Positions 35,780 to 55,129 of a stretch of 64,000 nucleotides of DNA are shown here, piece after piece. The translations under genes and the position numbers were made by a program. A model generated the notes under the pieces. The model ran no database searches and was not told where the DNA came from. It saw only the letters and a list, made by a program, of their open reading frames with translations. The DNA is from Euonymus europaeus (taxonomy: Eukaryota > Streptophyta > Magnoliopsida > Celastrales > Celastraceae). Location of the stretch: positions 4,724,501 to 4,788,500 of the forward strand of contig OY756958.1 in the NCBI GenBank assembly GCA_963580455.1, given 5' to 3'. Within the stretch, counting starts at the first letter, position 1, and every line of letters begins with the position of its first letter.

Positions 35780-38000
35780 GATTAATTAGTGTACCATATT
35801 AAGGTTTTTGTACTGGTATGATACATATATATATATAGGTATATATGAAATTGATTATTGTTGCCTACTTGGCGTATGTATAATTATGTTCTGTTATGCC
35901 AGAAAGGCTAGCCAAGTAGATGACATATGGCAGTTTATTAAGGGAGTGAGTTAATTCAAGTAGTCAGATTTAGAATGAATATTAATATTCAAATAAAAAT
36001 AAATCTAATACATTTTTAGGATTGCATTAATTGCTAAATGAGCTTTAATTAATTATCCATTATGAATTTGACCCGAATTCTCAAATCACAACTGGATTTA
36101 CCTATATATATATATCAATTGACCAATTATAGAGTAACACAATTATTTTAAATTAATTAATTTTTTTGTGCCTCCTTTGTTAGGAAAATCAATAAATTTG
36201 AAGATTTTATTGATTTTTGACATTTTATTTAATTTGATTACCTCATTTAATTTTCACATATAGATGTGTTTGCATATTTCAATTAATGCTCACATATTAA
36301 TTTATTTGCTTGCGGCTTTTTATAAGTTATTTTTGTTTAAAAATCATGTGATATGATGTTCATTCATTTTGCCAGATTTAGCAAAATATCTAGACATGAG
36401 TTTCTAATTCTAAAGTAAAAGGCTTTTTACAATAATCGATGCTGATTTTTTTTTATGAGGATTAAGGTTGTGGATTTTTTTTTTTTTGGTATGTAGGTTT
36501 TGGATTTTCACTTAGCTTGCATTAATTTTCTTACGACAATTTGAATTGTGTATAAGGATTAAGGTTTAGAATTTAAAAGCATCCCATCATCTCGAACATG
36601 TTGAAGTTGGCTCGAGTTTTTTCAAAACCCTAAATCCCGGCCGCTAGGATTCAAACCATTTTGCGTTTTTTTTTATTATTTTTTTTGGCTAAGGGATAAT
36701 TTCATCAATTGTTCTTAATTAGATTGACTCAAAAAAATTTGGCATAAATATTTTTTTTCTTATCTAGTGTGTGCATGATGTTTAAGGGTCATGTACTTCA
36801 GGCTAACCCATTATTTAGGACACTTTATAGCTACTTTGTGCACTGAGCATTCACATTAGCTTTTTTTAGTAGATTCTATAAAATTCAGTAAAATTAGTCA
36901 TTTTACTTTAAAATTTTAAATAAAATAAAATTTTTAATATTTTTTTAATTTTTACCAATTATATTATTGATGAATAAATATATTTTGATGAAATTAATTT
37001 CAATAAAGTAATAATATAAAAATAAATGTTGAAATTATTAAAATATTTAATCTTCAACCATTGGAAGTCTCCAATTTTTAATTTTTTTTTGGTAATAAGT
37101 CCTTAAAATGAACTTGATGATGACAATATCTTTTTGTGGTAAAAATATGATGTTCCTTTCGAATTACTTCTTTCTCATCATATCAACCCTTTACAATTTC
37201 TTTCAATAATATATATTGAGAATTCAATGGACCAATAGATAGATGGTGTGATTTTGATATGAATAAGGGTGAGTAGATAGTAAGGTTTACAAGTGCCCAA
37301 TATGCTTTAAGAAATTTGCATCAAGCCAAATTCTAGGAGGCCACAAGAGATGCATATAATTGTCACGACAATTATTGGAAAAATTATGCATACAATTGCA
37401 ATGAAAAACGTTTGGAGTATGCATACAACTATAACCAAGAGAGGGGAAAAAATGTTTCCCGCTAGTCTCAAAAGAAGCATGACTGCAAGAGGAGTAAAAC
37501 TCGGGCTATGGCGACTAAAACGGAAGTTCACCGCCATTGGAAAGCCACCGGGAAACTCCGAGGATGTCCAAAAATTTATTTTCCTTGACGCGACTGTTTT
37601 TGATGTCGGATTGCTGTGAGGTCGATGGCATTGGAATCGTATGGTTGAGACGAATCTAACATCAGTAGTTTTGCCTTGATCCAATGCTGAAAATTGTTCG
37701 ATCAAGGAAAAATCATTTTGGACTCCAGAATGCATTTTGGCTTGATCCGGCCATTTTCGACTGCGAAATGAGTATAAACCACCACCGTTTCATTGGACTT
37801 GTCTTGGCGATACGATTCCAACGGCAGTAGTCTTACTCTGATTGGACGTCAGGAAAGGGATATATGGTTGTCGATCTATTTTGGCATAGTTGGATGGTAG
37901 GAGTATTTTGAAAATATCCATAATTTTGTCTTTATTTCTAAATTTTAAAATGGTGGACTTATTTCAAAGAATGAGACTCCTTAAATCCTTCTATCTAATT
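35780..38000. other. AT-rich intergenic, little recognised
   Basis: Long T- and A-rich runs to about 37200. The stretch at 37300-37900 is less AT-rich and has frames on both strands (37350-37619 plus, 37307-37735 minus). These show no known domain, and neither is convincing as a gene. It may be a fragment of an unrecognised repeat. Confidence 0.3.
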
Positions 38001-38009
38001 TTCCCTAAA

Positions 38010-38620
38010 AAATTTAAATAATTCAATATTATTGAGATAAAAAGAAATGGGGTCATCCAAAAACATCTTGAGTCATATATTATCATTATTATTCAAAAAA
38101 TTTCATAATTATAATTCTTCAAAAAATCCCTTATAACTAATTAAAACATAAACCATAAAATTATAATTCATTATTGAAATTATATTTTTTTTCAAAACCA
38201 GAAAAATGCAGGGAAAAAAAGCATTGACATATATAATAATCTGATAATTTAAAGACATACGACAACTTAAACAAAACAAGATAAAAAATGGGGTTGATAT
38301 TACAATTAAAGTCATTTCAACTTCCGTTGGCGGGAGGCGAAGGAGTCAATCCCCTTCCCAGAAATTTTCCAAAATTTTTATTGTAGATTAATTCAACTTT
38401 TTTCCCAGAAAAGTAAATTCAATATATTAAATAGAATCCTAAACGATAAAAAATGGTGTACTTTATAATGCAGAAGACTTCATCTGTGAAGTCCATCACC
38501 GCAGTGATAGCTTCAAGGTCAAGTCTAGTTTTGTGAGAGCCAGATTTGCCGCCGTCCTCTGCTGGGTGATGTGCCCACATAAAGGCGATCTAATTGTTGA
38601 ACAAGTTGCAAGGATATTGA
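38010..38620. repeat. segmental duplication, second copy
   Basis: Direct-orientation, diverged copy of 34510-35200, about 3.4 kb further right. The left breakpoint is near AATTTAAATAATTCAATATTA. The right breakpoint, near 38620, falls inside the duplicated coding region. Confidence 0.75.
38490..38612 (-). pseudogene. truncated copy of the EAR zinc-finger gene 3' end
   Basis: The minus strand reads QQLDRLYVGTS (compare QQLDHPHVGTS in the source gene), then shifts frame into KLDLTLKLSLR, matching the DLTLKLSL EAR motif. The finger and upstream region are absent and stops interrupt. Not functional, but its EAR-motif frame survives within a 64-codon minus-strand frame (38690-38496) whose upstream part is unrelated. 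Confidence 0.75.
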
Positions 38621-38929
38621 CGCAGCCTGAAATGAAAGAACGAAGAGAGAAAATAACATAAGGTTTTTTTTTGTTGATGAGTTTTTTCACATGAACTTAT
38701 TCTATCTCTTTTAAAAGTGTTTGTAGTCTAATACATCCTTAAGTATATGAATCTTCATTCAATAAAGACAAATTTAATATTTTAGTGAGTTTAATGACAA
38801 TTTTACCATCTCTTTCTCTCAATCTCTCATGCGCACAACCTTGCCAACAACGAATCTTTTTCGTCTGGTCACCGTTTTTATTGTCATAACCACCAAAATG
38901 AAGCTTAGACTTCCAGGAGAAAAACTCAA

Positions 38930-39130
38930 CAAACCAAAAATTTTCAACAACCTACTTGAACACAAATTTAAAATACACAAACAAAGGACAAAAAAATAAA
39001 TACTCAGACAAAAAATAAAACTACATTAAACTAATCTCAATTTGTTTGACAATGATGTCAACAGGAAAATTGAGTTACTCGACCTAAAAGTATGTACTCG
39101 AACAGAAAATTAAACTACAAGAATAATTGG
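38930..39130. repeat. TACTCGAAC-type degenerate minisatellite, left patch
   Basis: Loose units such as ACTTGAACACAAATTTAAAA, TACTCAGACAAAAAATAAA, TACTCGACCTAAAAG and TACTCGAACAGAAAATTAAA. The same kind of unit recurs at 45390-45760, on the other side of the copia element. Confidence 0.5.
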
Positions 39131-39239
39131 CTAACCTTAGGCAATTTAAAAATGGTCTCTACAATTTTGGTTGAATTTGGAATACTATAGTACTGCTCCA
39201 ATTCAGTATCTTAGGCTTCTCATCTATGCTTTTGGATGC

Positions 39240-42200
39240 ATATCATTTCCCAGTAAGTGGGACAAAAGGTGGCAACAAAAGATGCGCTTTCACCTCACCG
39301 CTTTGAATCATGCCAAATTCCTGACAGAAAAATGCCCTATCCTTAAGGAGGGTGAGTCGGATCCAACGACTGTGGCAGCAATGCATGCCTAAAAAGATGA
39401 AGAGTATATATGCAGGAATTTAGTCCTTGATGGACTTGCGGATGACCTGTATAGTGTATACTGTGTCATACCTTCAGCTAAGGAGCTATGGAGCTCTCTG
39501 GAGAAGAAGTACAAAGATGAAGATGCTGGAACCAAAAAATTTGTGGTGGCCAAATTTCTGGATTTCAAGATGGTGGATGGCAAGTCTGTTGTCACCCTGG
39601 TTGGTCGGACTTCAAGAACTACTTGAAGCACAAGCGCAAGGAAATCAAAATGGAGGATTTAATAGTCCATCTCCGAATTGAGGAAGACAATCGAAAGAAG
39701 ACGGCACCTCCAAAAGCACCAAAGGCCAACCTGGTGGAAACTTCCAAACCCAAGACTGATGGGAAATGAAAAAGAGAGTACCAAGCTAAGGAAAAGCAGA
39801 AGGAACAATCTCAGAAGTTTCAGGATACTTGCTTTATCTGTGACAAACCTAGACATCGTGCCAAGGATTGTAGAAAATGTCCTAACAAGAAAAAGGACAA
39901 GGCCAAAGCTAAAGGCAAGGGAAAAGCTACCAAGCAAGCTCACCTGGTTGAGCAGAGTGACGATGAAGAGATGTTGGCTGCTGTGGTCACCCAAGTAAAT
40001 TTGGTGACTAACACCAGAGACTGGTGGGTGGACACTAGTGCAACCAAATACATCTGCATCGACAAGGACTTCTTCACATCTTATGAGAAGAAGAATAATA
40101 GAGAGAAGATCTACATGACTAACTCTGCTCCAGCCACTATTGAAGGAACTTGAGAGGTTATTCTGAAGTTCACCTCAGGCAAGAAGCTCATACTGCGAAA
40201 TGTGCTACATGTTCTAGAGATTTTTAAGAATCTGATTTCTATGCTTGTGATGATAAGCAAGGGATTCAAGGTTGTGTTTGAATCCAATAAATTTGTAGTT
40301 TTCAAGGATGGAACTTATGTGGGGAAGGGATATATGTGTGATGGGCTTTATAAGGCCAACATTGTTGTAATTGATAAAAACAGCAAATTTCTACACCCAA
40401 AAACTGTTATGAATAAAGAGGAATCTTCAGTTTACATTGTTGTCTCTCCATACTTATAGCATGGTATATTAGGACATGTAAAGTATGGTACAATGAAAAA
40501 TTTGTCAAACTTATGTTAAATTCTCAAATTTAATTTGGATGTCAACCATAAATGTGAAACATGTGTTGAAGCAAAGTTTGCTAAGAAACCTTTTTCACAC
40601 AATTGAAAGAAGTACTGAGCCTCTAGCTTAGCTTTAATCCATAGCGATTTATGCGACTTGAAATTTGTTCAAAGTAAAGGTTGAAAGAAGTACTTCATTA
40701 CATTCATCGACGATTGTACAAGATATTGCTATGTTTATTTGTTAACTAGCAAAAACAAAGCAATGGACAACTTTATCAAATATAAAAATGGAGTTGAGAA
40801 TCAACTTGGTAAAAAGATTAAGGCACTAAGGTCTAATAGGGGAAGAGAATATGATTCTGCTATCTTTGATGAGTTGTGTACTGAGTTTGGAATCATCCAC
40901 CAAACAACAGCACCATATACACCTCAGCAAAATGGAATTGCTAAAAGAAAGTACATAACTTTAAAAGAAATGGTTAATTCCATGTTAATAAGTTCTGGGC
41001 TACCGCAAAATTTATGGGGGGAAGCAGTGCTAATTGCTAATTATATTCTTAACAGAATGCCCCACAAGAAAAGAGGTAGTATTTCATATGAGATGTGGAA
41101 TAAAAGACCACCCTCTTTCGAATACTTGAAAGTGTGGGGGTGCCTAGCTAAGGTGGCAGTACCTCCACCTAAGCAAGTCAAACTCGGACCTAAAATTGTG
41201 GATTGCATATTTTTAGGGTATGCTCAAAATAGCAGTGCATTCAGATTTCTAGTACACAAATCTGAGATAGATGATATCCATGTAAATACTATCATGGAAA
41301 CGAGAGACGCGGAGTTCTTTGAGGAAATATTTCCTTGCAAACGAAGTGAAACCTCTCAGAAAAGGAATAGAGATTCAATTTCTGAGAAAGAAAAAAATGG
41401 AGAACAAGAGGTTGAGAAACCAAGGAGCAAGAGATCAAAAGTTTCAAAGTCCTTTGGTCCTGAATTTCTAACATATATGTTAGAAACGGAGCCTCAGACA
41501 TTCAATGAAGCAATGTCAACACCAGATGCTCCATTATGGAAAAAGCTGTAAATAGCGAAATATAATCCATCCTAAGTAACCATACTTGGGAATTCGTTGA
41601 TCTTCCACCCGGGAACAAGCCAATTGGATGTAAATGGATCTTCAGGAAAAAGGTTAAGGCTGACGGATCCATAGATAAGTACAAAGCAATGCTTGTAGCC
41701 AAAGGATTTAGACAAAAGGAAGGTCTAGATTACTTTGATACTTATTCACCAGTCACGAGAATTACATCCGCGCGGATGTCAATTGCTATAGCCTCGCAAT
41801 ATGACTTGATGATTCACCAAATGGATGTAAAAACATCATTTTTAAATGGTGAACTTGATGAGGAGATATATATGGAACAACCCAAAAGGTTCAAGGTCAA
41901 AGGACAAGAAATAAGGTATGTAAACTTGTCAAATCATTGTATGAGCTAAAGCAAGCTCCAAAACAATGGCATGAAAAATTTGACTAAGTAGTGATTCAAG
42001 ATGGATTTGGAATCAACGAGTATGACAAATGCGTCTACACAAAACTGGTAAACAATGATTGTATAATCATTTTTCTATATGTCGATGATATGCTAATTCT
42101 TGGTCAAAATGTTGAGATCATCAACAAAACCAAGAAAATGCTATCAAAGAACTTTGACATGAAAGACATAGGTGAAACAAATGTGATACTAGGCATTAAA

Positions 42201-43629
42201 GTTTCCAAAAAATCGAAAGGCCTAGCATTATTTCAATCACACTATATAGAGAAAGTGATTGAAAGGTTTAAAGGACATGGCATCAAAGATGCTAATAGTC
42301 CGTTTCTCTTTCATTTCGTCTTACATAAGAATACCGGAGATAGTATTCAACAATTGGAATACTCTCAAATTATTAACAGTGTAATGTATATCATGAACTG
42401 CACGAGGTCGGATATTGCGTACTCTGTTAGTAAACTAAGCAGATACACAAGTAATCCTGAACATAAGTATTGGAAAGCTCTATTGAGAGTATTGAAATAT
42501 CTAAACAAAACAAAAATCAATGTTTTGAACTATGATAAGTACGCGGCTGTTTTAGAAGGATACAGTGATGCTAATTGGATTGCAGATTCGGAGGAATCAA
42601 AATCCACAAGTGGCTATGTATTCCTTCTAGGAGGAGCGGTTGTTTCATGGAAGCGCTCAAAGTAAACGTGCATAGCACGGTCTACGATGGGATCGGAATT
42701 CATAGTCTTGGATAAAGCCGATGAAGAAGCAGAGTGACTTCGACACTTTTTGGAGGACATTCCAATATGGCCAAAGCATGTGTCTGCAATTTGCATTCAT
42801 TGTGATAATCAAGCTGTAATTGCTAGAGCACAAAATTTGATGTATAACGGTAAGTCTAGACACATTCGTCGTAGACATAATACCGTAAGATAGTTACTCT
42901 CTACTGGAATAATTTCTTTAGATTTTGTAAAGTCTAAAGAAAACCTAGCGGATCCGTTTACAAAAGGTTTAAGTAGAGAGGTTACAGACTGTACATCGAG
43001 GGGAATGGGCTTAAGAGCCTTAACTAAATAAGTTATCTCGATGGAAATCTAACCTAGCAATTGGAGATCCCATGGACTAGGTTCAATAGGAAAACATGAG
43101 TTGAGAAAAACTTAAGTATGAGCAGTATGAAGTTTCACTCTATCTCATTCCTTGGATGCTTCAAGAACTGCTAAAAAGCGTGTTAAGGTTAAGCTATGCT
43201 TTTAATGATTCATATATCTTGTAAATATACAAGTAGAGTATGAAAGAATACTCTTGATAGGACGTCACCTATGTGAGAGAAGAGTAAGGCCGACTCTATG
43301 AAAATATTTAAAAGACGATATTTTCTAAAGCACTCACTGAACCCAAGACGTTCATGGCCGAAACAATGAACACAACTGAGAACCAATTATGAATTGGATC
43401 ATTGTTGTCTGAGGTTTATTTTCTGGGCTTACATAAACAACTGGCAGTTCAAGGCGTCAGTCTACTGACTAGTTAAGTAAGTTCAATAGACTTTCACTCA
43501 GGAATGTTCAAAGTCAAAATCTACCTATCTTGATGCAGTATTGGTCCTACTGCACTCTCAGACAAGTTTTCAATCTCAGACAAATCCACATGTCCGAATT
43601 GTCGTCTGTTTCCATTCAATGTGGGGGAT
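39240..43629 (+). mobile_element. Ty1/copia internal region, decayed
   Basis: Remnants in copia order: gag (KRWQQKMRFHLTALNHAKFL near 39272, LWSSLEKKYKDEDAG near 39488), CCHC knuckle (CFICDKPRHRAKDC near 39832), protease (WWVDTSATKYIC near 40023, DTS in place of DSG), integrase HHCC (LWHGILGHVKYG near 40457, CETCVEAKFAKKPF), integrase core (FIDDCTRYCYVYLLTSKN; then ALRSNRGREYDS, with Asn for the second catalytic Asp; PYTPQQNGIAKRK), reverse transcriptase (MDVKTSFLNGELDEEIYMEQ; YVDDMLILG near 42078) and RNase H (YSDANWIADSEESKSTSGY). Stops and frameshifts break it into at least seven frames. A polypurine tract GTGGGGGAT at 43621-43629 precedes the 3' LTR. No 5' LTR or primer-binding site is found. 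Confidence 0.9.
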
Positions 43630-44648
43630 TATTGGAAAAAATAGTGGTTAACCACTATTTGACCAATAATTATTTACAACTAATTGAGTATTAATTGAAT
43701 GTAATTTCTTGGGTTCTAATCTTTAATATAAAGATTATAGATTGGAGTTGAAAGTTGTCCAAAACCATTTTTTTGAATGAATGGAAATTGACTCCAAAGT
43801 GGTCATGTTAGACATGATATATTGAGTGCAAAATAATAGAAATATGAGAATCTCATATTGAAGAATTGTGTTCTGTGACTTGGGTTTATAAACCCAAGTG
43901 TTGGATGTAAGACTTGGGCCCAAGGGCACCCAAGATTTTGTGAGGGAGAGAGGCTCTACATCATGGGTTTGAGCTCACTAAAACACGCGCAGCGCTGCCT
44001 TGTCCCTCCTTCGCCGGAGCCGAGCTGAGCTCGGGCTCGGGTTTATGTAGCCCATCTGAACTTAATATTTTGCATAAACCCACTATCCAGGTTCGTTGAA
44101 TGTGGACATGAGGCTTATTCAAAATTTAAAATTCAAAATTTTCGTTACAGATTTAAATTCGTTTTATTACTGGTCCGTTACAGAATTTATTTGGTTGATT
44201 TTTAGGGTCGGTTTTAGGTTTAGATTCTACTATAAATAATAGCCTAGAAATAGAGGAAGGGACACACTCTAGAGCCGAAACTCTTTTCCTTCTTCCTAAC
44301 CGAATTTCTTCTTCTCCTTTGAGAGTGCATTCTATTTTTGGTTCGAACGAGCCTACCGGTATACTTGTATCACCTAGCGATAGAAGATAGTGTTGTATCT
44401 TGAGAAGGGTTTGCCTACTTTAGCATTGACATTGGTAGCTGGGACATTTCACTTTAAGGAGATTTCTTGTTTGCATACCTCACTTCAATCTCGTGCTTGC
44501 ATTCCGATCCGGTCTTTGGTAACTTCGGTTGTTCTCACTTTCAATTCTACATATATGATATGTATTGTGTCATGCTTTATTGAATTGTAAAATTCGTTGT
44601 ATTTCATGTGTTAATCTAGTTCATATTTACATTCTATTATTTCCAACA
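43630..44648 (+). mobile_element. 3' LTR of the copia element
   Basis: It begins TATTGGAAAAAATA (canonical TGTTGGAAATAATA, second base mutated) right after the polypurine tract, and ends TATTATTTCCAACA, giving mirrored ends. Length 1019 bp. A promoter-like CTATAAATAATAG lies near 44229, followed by the leader GAGGAAGGGACACACTC. The target-site duplication cannot be tested because no 5' end is visible. Confidence 0.8.
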
Positions 44649-46480
44649 CCATCAGCTTACCAAAACACGATCTTCTAAACATCTCCTTTTGATCATCATT
44701 TAATTGAGACTTAATTCCATCATACAATTGTCAATTACATTGGGATTCAAACCCAACAGAAAGGATTCAAGAAACATATAATTTACAATTGGGAATAAGG
44801 CTTGACAATCGAAATCGTATCCCAACAATTGACGACCCAAAAGTGTCAGACTTTAATCATATTATTCACTTGAACTGAATAACAAATGTTGGAAGCCTGA
44901 TTACCTAAGAAACCCGAAAAGACCTAGAAAATTGAACATATGGGATAACTATCACAGAGAATCAAACCTGATCCTAACTCGGCAGCACATCAAGTGTGGT
45001 AAATCCTACAGCACTTCAACTGCTGAATATCTACAGCACACTTGAATACATGTATATATAATACTTGTCAGCGAAAGCTGAACCTGGTGCACCAAGAAAT
45101 GATAACAGACACTCCTAGAACTATGGGATCATAGAACTTGGTATACTGACTGAACTCAAATTATGAACAACGATCAAAGTAAAACAAAATAATTGACTAC
45201 ATATCCCTATATAGCAACCTCCTGGATTCTTGTAATTCTAGTTGAGAAAAAGTATTGGAGCTTATTAGCTCAAGAAATTGTAAGATTCTTCATCACATGA
45301 AATATTGAATAAATTAGGGTAATCCTAGCTGGGAAATGATTGTCCTCAAGGATTAAATAATACATTTCAATAAAATCTATGGGCAATGAATAAAAGAAAA
45401 AAAAGTCACTCGAACACAAAAATAAAAGGTACTCAAACAAAATATTTCAATTAATCGAATAGAATTTTCAATTACTTAAACAAACAAGTTTCATTCAATT
45501 TGTTGTACTCGAACATAAAGTTTCATTTATTCGAATAACAAAGTTCAGTTACTTTAAGATAAAGATTAATATACTCTAATAACTTTTTATTCTACTCGAA
45601 CATGTATTTTCAGTTATTGGAACACACAATTTAATCTACTCAAACAACTTCTTATTCTACTCAAACATATGCTTTTAGTGACTCCAATGAATTCAATAAC
45701 TCGAACAATAATTTACAGATGCTCGATCTAAGATTTTATATACTCGAATACACGAAACCACAACCTCCAAGGGTATTTGAACTACTTGAATACTAATTTT
45801 CAATAGCTAAACAGAAAAATGAAACAAAAACCAATGCAGACCCTGAACACACAAACCCAAAAAACCATAGTCAACAGTGTATCATCGTTCGCATACCAAA
45901 TGAGATAAACCAGGGTGCAAAACATACTATTAAAGTGCAATCCAAAATAAAAAACTATGTACCTGAAGAAAGTTTGAGAGCCTTAAGAGTTTAAACGTGG
46001 GAGAAGAGTTACAACAATTTTGACCATTAATATTTTATACTTAATGAAATATTTTTTAAACTTGAAACAAAATTTATTGAAACTTATTTAAACCAAGCTC
46101 ACTGGCGCATTGATACAGGCATAGAGGTTGCCTTTGGAAATATGACTGGCCAAGCTCGGGTTATTCACTTATTCTTGCTAAAAACAACTCCACAATGATG
46201 CACAACAACAGATAAAATGCACCACGTGAGTCCTGGCTCCCGCCTGCGACGGAATATTGCAGCTAAATATCACAACACATTAAGCACAGAAGACCAATCG
46301 GCTTATTTTGTCTGGCTGAAAGGGAAAAAATTAACAGGCTTTTTATTACAGAATGTCTCAAATATATGAACAACGATCAATCTCTTACTTGTACGAATCT
46401 TGTAGAGGCTTTGTAGTCGCCAAGAATCGCTGAAGAGACGAAGCCTCCAGATAACATACTCAGCAAAAGTTTGCCAAGCA
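44649..46480. other. intergenic, copia to CKL 3' end
   Basis: No gene recognised. It contains the minisatellite patch at 45390-45760, and the right end is probably the CKL 3' UTR and flank. Confidence 0.4.
45390..45760. repeat. TACTCGAAC-type degenerate minisatellite, right patch
   Basis: About ten loose units of 30-40 bp carrying TACTCGAAC, TACTCAAAC, ATTCGAATA or AACTCGAAC, followed by A/T-rich spacers such as ATTTTCAATTACT. Related to 38930-39130. Confidence 0.6.
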
Positions 46481-46603
46481 ATTAGCCGTGATCAGAACTG
46501 ATAATATATGCACATATACAGGCTACTGCTGTGATAAAAACTTCATTCAGTATTTCAATTCTTTCCACAGGCTCATTGCCTTCCATTCCAATAAATCTGT
46601 CCC

Positions 46604-53315
<6,712 letters not shown>

Positions 53316-53960
53316 GATCTCAACGAACTGAAAAAGAAAAGAAAAATATACCCTCTTTTTGCGAAGTTCAAAATCCAATTCAATGCACGGAATGAACCGG
53401 AACTCCTCCTTTGTTATAAGCCCCTAATGGAAAAAACTAGCTGCCGATCGGTCAAGAGTACCTCGCAGATCCATCAAATTTATATACAAACACGACAATA
53501 CATAACCCGAGCATATCACTACACACCCAAGTCGATCAATCAAATAAAAAACCCAAATTTGAAAGAAAAAAATATGAATCAGAATAAAGAGCTCTTGTGA
53601 CCGATAAAAAAATCAAAGTGCACAAAGCAAACCAAAAGGCAGCTTCAAAAACTAAGCAAAACCCAAAAAATCAATGAATCGAAAGCATCGGATAGGAATG
53701 ATGGAAGTGCATTTTTCTCAGGAAAGTTGAGGATAGAAAGTGAAGAGGAAAGGAGGGGTTTTGAGAGAAATTAGGATGCTTTTTTTTTGTTGAGAAACGA
53801 GAGAAAGAATTCAGAGCAGCAAGAGTAAGGGAATGGGTTTAGGAGGGTGAACTTCGCATCTGGGTAAAGTTCTCTCGAAAATATATTCTGAGCATGGAAA
53901 GGGAATAACTACAGAGGGAGAGAGAAATATGGATTATTAACGACAAGTAAAGAAAGAGGA
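53316..53960 (-). promoter_or_regulatory. CKL 5' leader and promoter region
   Basis: Upstream of the ATG the sequence is CT-rich on the minus strand (about 53690-53930), as in a plant leader, and a leader intron is plausible. No promoter element is assigned with confidence. Confidence 0.35.
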
Positions 53961-54149
53961 TATTGTTTGGATTTTGTTTAACATAAAATTAGTTTTATTT
54001 GCTATTTATATTTTATAAAAATGTAAATTTCCATGCAATCTCGTGGAATGTGAAAGGAAAGGAAATGTTTTAACTTTAAAGCATACTTTTCATACCGTAT
54101 AGTGCCGACAGTAAAGCCTCTGGCAAAATCGTCGGAAGCCATGGTTTTG

Positions 54150-54596
54150 ATAAAATATCACATCATTCTATCGGTTTGATAAATCATAAGTTTTAATTAC
54201 ATATAATCGATAAAGCATATGATTTATCAAAATAAGTTGTGTAGTATTTAATAGAACGTAAATTTATGATAGTGTATAAACTGTTAATTTACTACTGAGA
54301 ATATGTTGAATAGTTTAATAACGAAATAAAACTGCTTATCAAAAAAAATAACGAAATAAAACCTATCGAATATGAGTTTTATTGGAAAGAATTTTATGGG
54401 TTGAATTTGAATATATAATTTTTTCAAAATCCAACACACATTTTGAGAAACAATAAGACAAATGTGTGAGCGAAACTGTGGCAATATGAGAAATTGAGGA
54501 AATTTTTTGATATTCGTGTTGACATAATTAGGAAAAACGTATAACTCATGAGCGAAGAAAATGAACTTATAAGTTGTTACCGCTCTACCCAACGAA
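54150..54596 (+). repeat. dispersed repeat, copy B
   Basis: Inverted relative copy of 4097-4500 with the same word order. A long minus-strand frame here (54284-54697) is low-complexity Phe/Ile-rich translation of the repeat, not a gene. Confidence 0.6.
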
Positions 54597-54611
54597 CCCA
54601 CGTATGTAAAG

Positions 54612-55124
54612 ACACGGGTTTTAAAAATCAAATCGGTCATCAAATTGAAATTGAAAAAATTCTTCAAATCATAATTCATTAGTTCAATCGAGTTCAAATC
54701 AGTTTCAAACCGAATTTAATATAATATTCATAATAATATAAAATATATCAATAATATGTCTTAATTGAAAAATCCACAATCATTTATAAGTTAATAGTAA
54801 ATTTTTTACATAATATTTGAATATATAATGAAACTTTTATTAAATACTAATATATTCAATAAATGTCTCACCTTAAACAATTAAAGATTGGCTAGAGCAT
54901 TGGTCTTAGTATTGAGAAGAGAGTATGAGTTCGAAAAATATTTTTAAATAAATGAACCAAATCGGTTCAAATCGATAGGTTCTAACCAATTCAACTGAAA
55001 ATCCGGCCGACTCATTTAAAAAATACATGTTATTTAAATAACCGATTTATAGGTATTGACCAAACCGGATGAAGGACCGGTCCACAAACGGACTGACGGG
55101 TCTGGTGCGATTTTAAAAACCTTG
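54612..55124. mobile_element. MITE-like element with GGTTTTTAAAA ends
   Basis: Left end ACACGGGTTTTAAAAATC with AAATCGGTC; right end, read inverted, GCAAGGTTTTTAAAATCGCA with CAGACCCGTCAG. The interior has CCGG/GGTTCAAAT-type words (AACCGATTTATAGG, AAACCGGATGAAGGACCGG). Such repeats are widespread in angiosperms. Contains GGCTAGAGCATTGGTC and GAGTTCGAAA, weakly tRNA-like words. Non-coding. Confidence 0.5.
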
Positions 55125-55129
55125 CTTTC

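Noticed and set aside
37366..37390. Possible 5' LTR start (ATTATTGGAAAAATTATG)
   Set aside because: Only about 12 bases resemble the 3' LTR start, and the following sequence does not match the LTR.
37307..37735. 142-codon minus-strand frame with hydrophobic stretches
   Set aside because: No homology recognised, no promoter or splice support, and an equally long frame lies opposite it. It looks like repeat sequence.
54284..54697. 137-codon Phe/Ile-rich minus-strand frame
   Set aside because: Translation of a dispersed AT-rich repeat with a copy near 4.1 kb; no domain.
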